64,000 nt of DNA. It comes from SXOA01 sp046153945 (lineage in GTDB: Bacteria > Planctomycetota > Planctomycetia > Pirellulales > Pirellulaceae). A model generated the notes under the pieces. The model did no database searches. It saw only the letters and a list, made by a program, of their open reading frames with translations, and had not been told where the DNA came from. The stretch is from positions 12,891 through 76,890 of the forward strand of contig JBJXFF010000172.1 in NCBI GenBank assembly GCA_046153945.1. Direction: 5' to 3'. Numbering within the stretch: position 1 is the first letter of the stretch; every line of letters begins with the position of its first letter. The position numbers and the translations under genes were made by a program. Below are positions 39,703 to 49,224 of the stretch, piece by piece.

Positions 39703-40397
39703 GGCTGAATTCTATGCGACTTTTCGGCACCACTTGGAGATAGGACGGGCGAGAAGCATCAAGAGTTTTGGGCGAAATTGAACTGGACACTTAGGCGGAA
39801 CGTGGCCTTTTGTATAATAACAGGTTCGGGGCGGAGCCTTGCGCAGCGGAAGGTGTTGGAAACACTGTCCCGACACCTACGCCTACATAGAAGGCTGGTA
39901 TGAGACGAGAGTTTATCACCCGCTTATCACCCGCTTATCGCTCTGGAGAGCTGGTGAGAGGACGCAAGTTTGCAAACCGCGAGGCAGCAAGGAGTTGTGG
40001 CGGGTGGCAGGTGCAAAAGCGAATCAAGAAAGGGCTTATCAAGGGGGCAACCGGAGCGTGGGATTCATGGCCGGTCGTGGACGGAAAGTCAACGAAATCA
40101 ACGACTTACGCAGTTGTACCTACCGAGTTGTGTATCACAAAAGACACGCCTTGACCCACATGTATCACCATAAAACCAGGAGCAGCAAGTAGTTAGCGCC
40201 GGTCACCGGCGCAAAACAGAAACTCAAAAACCTGTATCTACCGTGCCAGTCGGAGGCCAATCGGAGCAACAGGCATCGGTATTGGCCTGGCCATAAAAGC
40301 CGGGTCGTTCCTGGGACGGCGAGCGGTAGAATAAATCCCCGAAAGCGATCAGCTGCAATTTACACAACAGCCACCAGTTCAATTTTCAATAACTCCT
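39703..40397. other. Long region without a supported gene
   Basis: These 695 bases separate the Hint gene from the M16 peptidase gene. A consensus -10 box TATAAT at 39813-39818 has only a weak -35 (TTAGGC) 16 bases upstream. Downstream is a self-pairing stretch (GGTGTTGGAAACACTGTCCC and GACACC, about 39851-39877), a short tandem CCGCTTATCA at about 39919-39940, and a perfect hairpin GCGCCGG-TCA-CCGGCGC at 40196-40212. Two overlapping frames (39839-40192 and 39900-40154) have no family likeness. An unrecognised RNA gene is possible. Confidence 0.4.
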
Positions 40398-41642
40398 ATG
40401 CAATTTCAGACTCAGACTCTCGGTAACGGCCTCGAAGTCGTCGCGGAGGTGAATCCGCAGGCGTACTCGGCTTCGTATGCGTTCTTTGTGAAGACGGGTG
40501 CCCGCGATGAGTGGGACGCCGTCTCCGGCGTGAGCCATTTCCTGGAGCACATGGTCTTCAAGGGGACTCCCAGCCGGAGTGCGGCTGATGTGAACCGGGA
40601 GCTGGACGAGCTGAGCTCCAGTAGCAACGCCTTCACCAGCGAGGAGCAGACGGTTTATTACGCCACCACGCTGCCGGAGGACCAGCCGAAGATTGTCGAG
40701 CTGCTGGCGGACATCATGCGGCCATCGCTGCGGAAGGAGGATTTTGACACCGAGAAGCAGGTCATTCTGGAGGAGATCGCCAAGTACGACGACCAGCCGC
40801 CGTATGGAGCTCATGAAAAATGCATGGCGGCTCATTTTGGGCCGCACCCGCTGGGGCGGAGCGTGCTGGGGACGGCGAAGAGCGTTGGCGATTTGAAGCG
40901 GGAGCAGATGCTGGAGTATTTTGAGCGCCGCTACAGTCCGCGGAACATCGTGCTGGCCGCGGCGGGTAATGTGAACTTTGCCCGGCTGATTGAAGAGGTT
41001 GAGAAAAACTGCGGCTCGTGGAAACCGTTCGAGGCGGCGCGCGTCGCTCCGCGGGCCATGCCCAATCCCGGCTTTGTGGTGCTGCACAAGCCGCTGGCGG
41101 TGCAGGAGTACGTGATTCAAATCGCCGCCGGCCCGTGTGCCGAAGACGAAGACCGCTACGCCGCCCGCCTGCTGGCGACGATCCTGGGCGACGACACCGG
41201 CAGCCGTTTCTTTTGGGAACTGATCGATACTGGCCTGGCGGAGTCGGCTTCGATCGGCGTTTCGGAGTACCAAGGTTCCGGCATCTATATGACGGGCCTC
41301 GCCTGCGAACCCGACGAAGCACCCGGCAATCTGGCGCTCATCCGCGAGATGCTGGAGGATGCCCAGGAAAACGGCGTGACCGAAGAAGAATTGAATCAGG
41401 CCAAGAACAAAACCTGTGCCCAGATTGTCCTCTCCGCCGAACGCCCCTCCAGCCGCATGTTCTCGGTCGGCAACGGCTGGGTGCAGCGGCGGCAATACAA
41501 AACGATTCGCGAGGGGGTCGAAGCCTATCGCAAAGTGACGCTGGAGGACATCGCCGCCGTGCTGAGGAAATATCCGCTTACCCAAAACACTACCGTCGCG
41601 GTCGGGCCGCTGACGGAGATTAAGGAGGACAATATCGCTTAG
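40398..41642 (+). CDS. M16 family zinc peptidase
   Basis: A 414-residue insulinase-type zinc peptidase. The inverted zinc motif HFLEH lies at residues 50-54, within VSGVSHFLEHMVFKGTPSRS, and the downstream glutamate ligand is in YDDQPPYGAHEKC or the preceding VILEEIAKYD. The second half (ALIREMLEDAQENGVTEEEL) is the inactive M16 domain that completes the chamber. There is no signal peptide, so it is probably cytoplasmic and degrades peptides, or processes a small precursor. The ATG at 40398 gives the normal family start (QTQTLGNGLEVVAE). Its stop overlaps the convergent gene by four bases. Confidence 0.92.
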   Translation: MQFQTQTLGNGLEVVAEVNPQAYSASYAFFVKTGARDEWDAVSGVSHFLEHMVFKGTPSRSAADVNRELDELSSSSNAFTSEEQTVYYATTLPEDQPKIVELLADIMRPSLRKEDFDTEKQVILEEIAKYDDQPPYGAHEKCMAAHFGPHPLGRSVLGTAKSVGDLKREQMLEYFERRYSPRNIVLAAAGNVNFARLIEEVEKNCGSWKPFEAARVAPRAMPNPGFVVLHKPLAVQEYVIQIAAGPCAEDEDRYAARLLATILGDDTGSRFFWELIDTGLAESASIGVSEYQGSGIYMTGLACEPDEAPGNLALIREMLEDAQENGVTEEELNQAKNKTCAQIVLSAERPSSRMFSVGNGWVQRRQYKTIREGVEAYRKVTLEDIAAVLRKYPLTQNTTVAVGPLTEIKEDNIA

Positions 41643-43045
41643 TACTTCGCTGCGCCGCTAGAGACGGCGTTCGCTGCCAGTCGGAGGTGGTTACGGTCGA
41701 TGTAAACGACGTCCTGCTGATTCTCGTTCACCGTGGTCAATGCCGGCGAGCCGACGCGGGTGATCTCGGTGGAGTAAACGGTGCACTTGTATTGAGCGTG
41801 ATGGAGTTGAACAGGTCCGAGGAGCGGCGCGACGCGAAGCGGATCGACCGAGTCGGAGACTTTCTCCTTCACGATGCGAATGTTTTTGCGTTCGACGCTG
41901 TGCAGGAAGCCGCCTTGGGTGGGCTTGGCCTTGTCCAAAGCTCGCAGAACTTCATCATCGCTGGGAGGATCGAAGGAGTTGGACGGAGCACTGGGGAAAT
42001 TGGAGCTCGGAGGCGACGCTTTGGACGGCGGAATGCTGGGTGCGGGGGGAAGCGGCGTTGGTTCGTACGACGGATAGGGTGATGGTGCGGAAAAGTTCGA
42101 TGGAGGCAATGGCGCCGGACCGTAGGAACCCGCGGAAGCGGCTGGTGCCACTGGGGCTACTCGAGTTGGCTGGGCATTCGGCAAACCCCACTCATCGTCC
42201 GAATGAGCTGCACGAACCGATGGCGAACAAACTTCTCCTGAAGGACAGAACGAGGGGGCGGCGCTCACGGACAAGGGCATGGGAAAGTTCGGTGCCGGCA
42301 TTGACGGGGCAGGAGCACATGCTGCCGCGCCTGAGGAATAGGTCGCCGATATTGGTTCCGGCATCGACGAGGCGGGCGCACAGTTCGCTGCCGGGCTGGC
42401 GTAAGACGTCGTGGAAGGGACTACGTTGTTCGGGGCACTGAAGTCGACCGCACCCGTTTGAACTGCGAACAGCGACAACCCCGTGACGAGCACCATCAGC
42501 CCTCCGACGAGAGTGGGAAGTGGAGCCGTGCAGAGGCCCGTGATCGCCCAGCCATGTCCCACCAATCGGCCTTTGCGGCGAGATAGGCTAATGAGCCCAG
42601 CAATCCCCACGATCAAGGCCACCAGGCCGCCAATTGCCACCGTGAGAACATGAATACTCAGCAGCCCAATACTGATGAATTCGCCAAGGCCCTCTCCAAT
42701 GAAGGCAACCAAGAAATAGGTGATCGGCATGGCGAATAACATGGCCAGTGCGATGATTCCCAAAATGCCGGACGACAGCGCCAACCGCGACCGCCGTTTT
42801 GGCACAGCCGCAGTCGTTCGACGGATGACTGCGTCGGAAATCACTTCGGGTTCCATAGCGGACGCTGCGATGGATTCCGCTGCCGTGTTTCCATCGGTCA
42901 GTTCCCGCACTCGGGTTTCCACCTGCGTGACGATCGCCAATCGTTCTCTGCGAGGAAGAATTCCGAGCAAGGCTCGGTCTATGGCATCGAGCCGCTGTTC
43001 CATGGGTTGCGCGGCGGTGCTTTGTTTTGAATCGGTGGTCGTCAT
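41639..43045 (-). CDS. Membrane protein with long Pro/Ser-rich region
   Basis: A 468-residue protein. The first 80 residues are polar and helical, similar in style to DUF1700-like regions (AIDRALLGILPRRERLAIVT). Membrane helices follow at about 88-115, 118-145 and 165-195 (LSSGILGIIALAMLFAMPIT, SIHVLTVAIGGLVALIVGIA, LVGGLMVLVTGLSLFAVQTG). Residues 215-350 are rich in proline, serine and alanine with several cysteines, and the last 100 residues are a soluble beta-rich segment ending QDVVYIDRNHLRLAANAV. No family is assigned with confidence. It ends inside the 3' end of the convergent M16 gene. Confidence 0.65.
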   Translation of the reverse strand: MTTTDSKQSTAAQPMEQRLDAIDRALLGILPRRERLAIVTQVETRVRELTDGNTAAESIAASAMEPEVISDAVIRRTTAAVPKRRSRLALSSGILGIIALAMLFAMPITYFLVAFIGEGLGEFISIGLLSIHVLTVAIGGLVALIVGIAGLISLSRRKGRLVGHGWAITGLCTAPLPTLVGGLMVLVTGLSLFAVQTGAVDFSAPNNVVPSTTSYASPAANCAPASSMPEPISATYSSGAAACAPAPSMPAPNFPMPLSVSAAPSFCPSGEVCSPSVRAAHSDDEWGLPNAQPTRVAPVAPAASAGSYGPAPLPPSNFSAPSPYPSYEPTPLPPAPSIPPSKASPPSSNFPSAPSNSFDPPSDDEVLRALDKAKPTQGGFLHSVERKNIRIVKEKVSDSVDPLRVAPLLGPVQLHHAQYKCTVYSTEITRVGSPALTTVNENQQDVVYIDRNHLRLAANAVSSGAAKY

Positions 43046-43264
43046 CGTCAGAGTCCTTTCGGTAGGATGTCAGCAACCCTCTCCGAGGTTGCGCGGGGCA
43101 CTTAGATTAACCCCCGAGCCAGAGAATCTCCTAGATCGATTTCGAGCGTTGAGAGCCGCAAGCAATTGCTATCAACGTGCCGATGCTCCCTGCTGATTCA
43201 CAAAGGGAGCGGCCCAACTTACAATCCAGTAACCACTTACACCCTAACTTCCAGAGAGATTCCC

Positions 43265-43861
43265 ATGTCCAAGCTATTTGCCACTCTGTCGATCGCCGCC
43301 CTTCTCGGACTTACACTCTCGGCCATTGCCGAGGACAAGAAGGAAGAAGTGAAGAAGGAAGAGAAAAAGGAACCCACCTCCTTCACCGTCGCCGACGGCA
43401 AGCTCGCCTTCAAAGCCACCGGTGCTTGGAAGAAGAAGACCCCCAAGAGCAACATCATCGAGGTCGAGTTCGAAGCACCGGCTGCCAAGGGGGATGAAAT
43501 CGCCGGCCGCCTGACGATCATGGGGGCAGGCGGAGACATCAAGGCCAACATCGACCGCTGGTACGGCCAGTTCCTGCAGCCCGACGGCAGCGACACGAAG
43601 GACAAGGCCAAGGTCGAGAAGAAAACCATCGGCGGAAATAACGTGCACGTCGTGGATATCTCCGGCATTTACAAAGACTCCCCAGCCGGCCCCTTCGCCG
43701 GCGGCAAGACCGTCAACCGCGAGGACTTCCGCATGCTCGCCGCCATCATCGAAACCAAGGAAGCCGGCAACTACTTCGTCAAGTTCTACGGCCCCAAGGC
43801 GACGATTGCCGAGAATGAGAAGGCGTTCAAGGAACTGCTGCAGAGTTTGATTGTGAAGTAA
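43265..43861 (+). CDS. Exported protein of unknown family
   Basis: A 198-residue secreted protein. The signal peptide MSKLFATLSIAALLGLTLSA is cut before a highly charged AEDKKEEVKKEEKKEP stretch, similar to the DUF1080 protein at 18057-18716. The rest, FTVADGKLAFKATGAWKKKT with IIEVEFEAPAAKGDEIAGRL, WYGQFLQPDGS and NYFVKFYGPKATIAENEKAF, forms one domain that I recall from planctomycete secreted proteins but cannot name. ATG 43265 is chosen for the signal. It may be co-transcribed with the leucine-rich protein 32 bases downstream. Confidence 0.7.
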   Translation: MSKLFATLSIAALLGLTLSAIAEDKKEEVKKEEKKEPTSFTVADGKLAFKATGAWKKKTPKSNIIEVEFEAPAAKGDEIAGRLTIMGAGGDIKANIDRWYGQFLQPDGSDTKDKAKVEKKTIGGNNVHVVDISGIYKDSPAGPFAGGKTVNREDFRMLAAIIETKEAGNYFVKFYGPKATIAENEKAFKELLQSLIVK

Positions 43862-43893
43862 GAACAGGGCTAACCGCCTGTTGAGGACCACCC

Positions 43894-45252
43894 ATGAGCG
43901 CCGCTGAAACCACCGTCGCTCTGTCTCCCCAGCCGCCCGCTCCGACAATTCCTTGCCGCCGCTGGCGGCTTCAGTTCAGCCTGCGGACCTTGGCGATCTT
44001 CATGCTGCTGGTCGGCGTGGGGCTCGGCTCCTTGGGTCGTTTGATCCATCGTGCCCGTGAGCAAAGCGCTAAGGTAACTACCTTACGGTCCTTTGGAGTT
44101 ACTGTTGAGTACGAAGGCAGTTTCAACATCGACGAGCGAGGGACAGTTTGGTTTGTTAGAGAGAACCGAGCGTGGTGGAAGCGGACGCTTGTGAATTGGT
44201 ATGGAGAGGACTTTGTGTCCTCCGTCCAGGGTTTACAGGCGTTCGGACGTCCACCGCTCTCTGAGCGTGACCGGGAAGAGTTCTGGCGTCTTGCGACTAG
44301 CTTACCAGAGCTTCGCAAACTCGACGTCAATGAATCGTGGTTCGATCCAGCCGGGCTGGCTCGTTTTCGGGGTAATACGTCCATAAAGTCTTTGACTCTT
44401 ATGTTCGTAGCTCCCTCGAATGAGGATCTGGCGGTCATCGGAACACTGACCGAGTTGAAACAGCTACATCTGTGGATGGGCTACAAACACCCATCGCACA
44501 TGGACGATCGAGGAATCACTTCTCTCGATTCACTGAAAGAATTGCGGAGTCTCATTCTGGACGATAGCGGCATTACGGACAAATCGATGCCCCTCATCGC
44601 GAGACATAGGAGATTGCAAACGTTGGGGCTGAGGAACACCCGTATCACCGACGAAGGAGCTCATTACTTGAGTGGACTGACCGAACTTCGGGCACTCGAC
44701 CTAAGCGAGTCACGTCTCACTGACGAGGGTCTCAAGAATTTGTCAGGCCTGACGCAGCTGAGATATTTGGGACTGAGCGGGACGGGGGTTACCGATGAAG
44801 GACTTGAGCATCTGGTGAAGCTTGCAGACCTGGAGACTCTTGAGGTCAGGCATACCGAAGTTCATGGGCCAGGCGTCGCCGCTCTCGCCTCGCTCCCCAG
44901 ACTGACTTCCGTCCGGCTTAGAAAAAATCCTGTCAAGGATGAAGACGTTCATTACTTTGCAGATCTGCCCGAGTTGGAATCATTGGACCTGGAGCAAACT
45001 CTCGTCACCGACGCGGGAATCAAGACCCTGCAACTGGGACCCAAGGTCATCGCGATCTCTATTCTTGGGACATCGGTAACTGACGAAGGGCTTATGTTCC
45101 TCGCTAGGTACCCGCAACTTAAGGTGGTGAGAGTCGAACAGAGTCGCATTACTCCTGAAGGAATGGCCATGCTCAAAAAGCAATTGCCGAATTGCCAATT
45201 TGGGCCGTTTTCGCCAACTTTCAAGGCGTCTCCGACAAAACCATTAGAGTGA
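43894..45252 (+). CDS. Membrane-anchored leucine-rich-repeat protein
   Basis: A 452-residue protein. After about 30 polar residues comes the anchor LQFSLRTLAIFMLLVGVGLG, the planctomycete FSLRTL motif with one membrane helix. The outer part has leucine-rich repeats of 24 residues, for example LRSLILDDSGITDKSMPLIA, LQTLGLRNTRITDEGAHYLS, LRALDLSESRLTDEGLKNLS and LRYLGLSGTGVTDEGLEHLV. They form a ribonuclease-inhibitor-like curved ladder, most likely for protein binding outside the cell membrane. There is no catalytic motif. It ends 8 bases before the sulfatase start. Confidence 0.85.
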   Translation: MSAAETTVALSPQPPAPTIPCRRWRLQFSLRTLAIFMLLVGVGLGSLGRLIHRAREQSAKVTTLRSFGVTVEYEGSFNIDERGTVWFVRENRAWWKRTLVNWYGEDFVSSVQGLQAFGRPPLSERDREEFWRLATSLPELRKLDVNESWFDPAGLARFRGNTSIKSLTLMFVAPSNEDLAVIGTLTELKQLHLWMGYKHPSHMDDRGITSLDSLKELRSLILDDSGITDKSMPLIARHRRLQTLGLRNTRITDEGAHYLSGLTELRALDLSESRLTDEGLKNLSGLTQLRYLGLSGTGVTDEGLEHLVKLADLETLEVRHTEVHGPGVAALASLPRLTSVRLRKNPVKDEDVHYFADLPELESLDLEQTLVTDAGIKTLQLGPKVIAISILGTSVTDEGLMFLARYPQLKVVRVEQSRITPEGMAMLKKQLPNCQFGPFSPTFKASPTKPLE

Positions 45253-45260
45253 GGAGATTT

Positions 45261-46727
45261 ATGTTTCGAACATCCATTCTGATGGCCATTTTCTTGTTGA
45301 ATTCGCATGCCTTCACTGCCGAGCGGAACGTCATCCTCTTTCTCACCGATGACATGGGGCCGGATGCGGGGTGCTATGGGAACAGCGTGATCAAGACGCC
45401 GAACCTGGATGCTTTGGCGAAGGACGGCATCCGCATGACGAGCGCCTTCTGCACGACGGCCTCGTGCAGCGCCAGCCGGAGCGTGATTCTGACGGGGATG
45501 TATAACCATGCGAATGCCCAGTACGGGCACGAGCATAGCTACCACCACTTCCGTACCTTGGACACCATCAAGTCCTTGCCGGTGCTGCTGACCGAGGCGG
45601 GTTATCGGACGGCCCGGATTGGAAAACTGCACGTCGGGCCGGAGGAGGTCTATAAATTCAGCCGAGCTTTGCCTGGCAACGCCCGCAGCCCGGTAGAGAT
45701 GGCGGAGAACTGCCGCGAGTTGATTGCGGCCAAGAGCGACAAACCCTTCTTCTTGTACTTCTGCACGGCGGACCCGCATCGGAGTGGCGGTGGAGACGGG
45801 AAAGATGGAGAGAGTGGAGAGAAGGAGAGAAAGGCGGATCCGTTTGGCAACAGGCCGCAAGGATATCCGGGCATTTCCGAGGTCAAATACGAGCCGGAGG
45901 ATGTGATCGTGCCGCCATTCTTGCCCGATACGAAGGCCTGCCGCGAAGAGTTAACCCAGTACTATCAGTCGGTGTCACGGATCGATCAGGGGTTGGGGCG
46001 ACTGGTGCAGATTCTGAAGGAGAGCGGGCATTACGACGACACGCTGCTCATCTTCACTTCGGATCATGGGATAGCCTTTCCGGGGGCGAAGACGAATTTG
46101 TATGAGCCGGGGATGAAGGTGCCGATGGTGGTCAGGGGACAGGGGTCAGGAGTCAGGGGTCAAGAAAACGGGGACAGGAGACAGGGGACAGTTTGTGACG
46201 CGATGGTTTGTCATGCGGATTTGACGCCGACGATTTTGGAGTTTGCGGGGGTTGTGGAGAAGATCGCGAAACCGCGAGCGGTTGGACAGGGTTTGCAGGG
46301 GCGGTCGTTTTTGCCCGCGCTTCGCGATACCCTTGCGAAAGGGTTTGACGAGGTCTATGCGTCCCATACGTTTCACGAGATCACGATGTACTATCCGATG
46401 AAGGTCGTTCGGACTCGGAAGCACAAGCTCATCTGGAACATCGCCCATCCTCTGCCTTTCCCGTTCGCCAGCGATTTGTGGGAAGCCTCGACGTGGCAAG
46501 ACGTCTATCAGCACGGTCCCGAGACTACATACGGGAAACGCACCGTCAAAGCCTACATCCACCGGCCGCAATTTGAGCTTTACGATCTGGTCAATGATCC
46601 CGATGAAGTGAAGAACCTGGCAACCGACCCGGCGCAGGCAAAACTCCTGGAGGAACTCAAGGGGAAGATCAAAGCGTTTCAGAAACGGACGAACGATCCG
46701 TGGATTCTGAAATGGGACTACGAATAG
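45261..46727 (+). CDS. Exported sulfatase, heparan N-sulfatase-like, with in-frame inserts
   Basis: A 488-residue formylglycine sulfatase. A signal peptide (to about residue 20) is followed by NVILFLTDDMGPD with metal ligands D30 and D31, and by C69-S-A-S-R, the site of formylglycine formation. GKLHVGPEE and FTSDHGIAFPGAKTNLYEPG resemble heparan N-sulfatases. ATG 45261 has GAGGAG five bases upstream. Two stretches interrupt the conserved fold: about residues 175-193 (SGGGDGKDGESGEKERKADP), and about 291-312 (RGQGSGVRGQENGDRRQGT), the latter encoded by a GGGGTCAGGAGTCAGGGG-type repeat. Both keep the frame. Substrate is inferred only from similarity. Confidence 0.88.
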   Translation: MFRTSILMAIFLLNSHAFTAERNVILFLTDDMGPDAGCYGNSVIKTPNLDALAKDGIRMTSAFCTTASCSASRSVILTGMYNHANAQYGHEHSYHHFRTLDTIKSLPVLLTEAGYRTARIGKLHVGPEEVYKFSRALPGNARSPVEMAENCRELIAAKSDKPFFLYFCTADPHRSGGGDGKDGESGEKERKADPFGNRPQGYPGISEVKYEPEDVIVPPFLPDTKACREELTQYYQSVSRIDQGLGRLVQILKESGHYDDTLLIFTSDHGIAFPGAKTNLYEPGMKVPMVVRGQGSGVRGQENGDRRQGTVCDAMVCHADLTPTILEFAGVVEKIAKPRAVGQGLQGRSFLPALRDTLAKGFDEVYASHTFHEITMYYPMKVVRTRKHKLIWNIAHPLPFPFASDLWEASTWQDVYQHGPETTYGKRTVKAYIHRPQFELYDLVNDPDEVKNLATDPAQAKLLEELKGKIKAFQKRTNDPWILKWDYE

Positions 46728-46737
46728 GAGGTGGGTT

Positions 46738-46760
46738 TCACCGCAGAGACGCAGAGCGGA
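46738..46760. repeat. Half copy of the AGACGC/AAGGCGC repeat family
   Basis: TTCACCGCAGAGACGCAGAG is one arm of the inverted element found at 7452-7566 and 14997-15104, here without its partner arm. It fills most of the 43 bases between the sulfatase stop and the end of the convergent oxidoreductase gene. Confidence 0.5.
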
Positions 46761-46770
46761 AGAACATGGG

Positions 46771-48000
46771 TTAGGACTTGTCTTTCCAATTTGCAGTTTG
46801 ACCGCTTCGGAGCGCCTGGTTCGCCAGATGGGCCGCACTCGCCGCGCTAACGCCGGCTTCGGCGGGGCAGCGGGGCTTTTTGCGGGTGCGGATGGAGTCG
46901 ATCCAGTTGGTGAGGTGCAAGAGCTCGCCGTCGGGCTGGAGGTAGAAGTCCGCTCCGCGCGGGCCATCGCCGAGAATGAGTTCACTGGCTTTCAACTTGC
47001 TGCGGCGCTCAGGGATGACTTCGTAGCGGCCGCGGTCGATGTAGAGGGTCGCCTCGGTCCCCATAAACTCCGCCATCGCCGCGTTGCGGGCGCTGACGAA
47101 GGTTCCTTCAAAATAGACCTGCGATTCCTGGTCGGGGTAGCGCATCAGCGTTTGCACGGTATCCGGCGTTTCCCAGACTCCTTGGGACGTGAACTGGTCG
47201 CCAATGCTCACCGCGGAGGTGGGGTGGTCGAGGTCGAGATACCAATGAGCTACATCCAAAAAGTGGACCATCAGGTCGGTGAAGATGCCACCGCCGAAAT
47301 CCCAGAACCATCGCCAGTTGCCTCCGCTCAGGCGGTAAGGCTCAAACGGCTGGTCGGGGGCGTTGCCAAGCCAGCGTTTCCAATCGACCGACTTGGGGTC
47401 GATGGTCAGATTCGGCTTTTTGACCCGGTCGGAATTCCGGTTCCAGGTGAGATGGACCTTGTGAATCTTGCCAAGCTGACCGGATTTGACGATCTCGTAC
47501 CCCTTCTGAATGTGCGGCATCGAGCGCTGTTGCATCCCAACTTGCACGACTCGCTTGTGGTCGTTCTGGGCCTTGATGACTGCCGCCCCCTCGGAGATGT
47601 CGTGCGTCAGCGGCTTCTCCACATAGACGTCCTTGCCGGCGGCACAGGCGGCGATCGTCAGCGGCACATGCCAGTGATCGGGGGAGCCGATGAGAACGGC
47701 GTCGATTTCCTTTTTGGCGAGCAGTTCTTCAAATTGCTTCGTGGTGTATGCATCCGGCTCCGCCAGCTTCTTGGCGAGGTCCAGCGAGTAATCCCAGACA
47801 TCGCAAAGTGCGGTGATCTTCACCCCCGGTATCGTCCGGAGCGACTCCATCAGCTTGCGGCAACGTCCACCGGTGCCGATGCAGCCGACGCGGATGGTGT
47901 CGTTGGCATAGAAGCCTTTGGTCGTTTCAGGAATTGCCGTAAGCAGACCGGCAGCGGCGAGCGTGGAAGAGGTGGCGAGGAAATCGCGGCGGGAGGACAT
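46771..48000 (-). CDS. Tat-exported Gfo/Idh/MocA family oxidoreductase
   Basis: A 409-residue NAD(P)-dependent sugar oxidoreductase. The Tat signal SSRRDFLATSSTLAAAGLLT shows export in folded form with bound cofactor. The Rossmann domain has VGCIGTGGR (residues 38-46) and the family motif E128-K-P; the C-terminal domain has the WRWFWDFGGGIFTDLMVHFL segment with D and H near the sugar site. Members reduce or oxidise sugars and inositols at a C-OH; the true substrate is unknown. A short sequence of repeated GAGAGTG(C/T)AGAGT words lies upstream, at 48015-48050. It lies convergent to the sulfatase. Confidence 0.9.
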   Translation of the reverse strand: MSSRRDFLATSSTLAAAGLLTAIPETTKGFYANDTIRVGCIGTGGRCRKLMESLRTIPGVKITALCDVWDYSLDLAKKLAEPDAYTTKQFEELLAKKEIDAVLIGSPDHWHVPLTIAACAAGKDVYVEKPLTHDISEGAAVIKAQNDHKRVVQVGMQQRSMPHIQKGYEIVKSGQLGKIHKVHLTWNRNSDRVKKPNLTIDPKSVDWKRWLGNAPDQPFEPYRLSGGNWRWFWDFGGGIFTDLMVHFLDVAHWYLDLDHPTSAVSIGDQFTSQGVWETPDTVQTLMRYPDQESQVYFEGTFVSARNAAMAEFMGTEATLYIDRGRYEVIPERRSKLKASELILGDGPRGADFYLQPDGELLHLTNWIDSIRTRKKPRCPAEAGVSAASAAHLANQALRSGQTANWKDKS

Positions 48001-48060
48001 GAGTAACTCCGGGGAGAGTGCAGAGTGTAAAATGGAGAGTGTAGAGTTTAAGGGTTAGGT

Positions 48061-49002
<942 letters not shown>

Positions 49003-49224
49003 AATAGGCGGCCGGAAGCCTGGTTGGGGCTATTCCGATGCGAAAATAGTTGACACCGGCTGGCAGTAACGACTAGTCTGAGAGGGATGGATCATTGTAG
49101 CCGTTCGGCTGGAGAGGTGGTTGCTGCGCGCGATGTGTTCGCGTTCAGCGTCACAAATTCACGCCGGAATTGATAGAGCTATCGGATCCACAGGGGCCGA
49201 GGATTTCCGAAAAAGGGAACAGGT

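Noticed and set aside
39900..40154. Small protein of 84 residues
   Set aside because: No family likeness, no convincing ribosome-binding site, and a second frame of similar length overlaps it.
40196..40212. Intrinsic terminator at the GCGCCGG hairpin
   Set aside because: The stem is perfect, but neither strand has a T-tract after it and no gene ends there.
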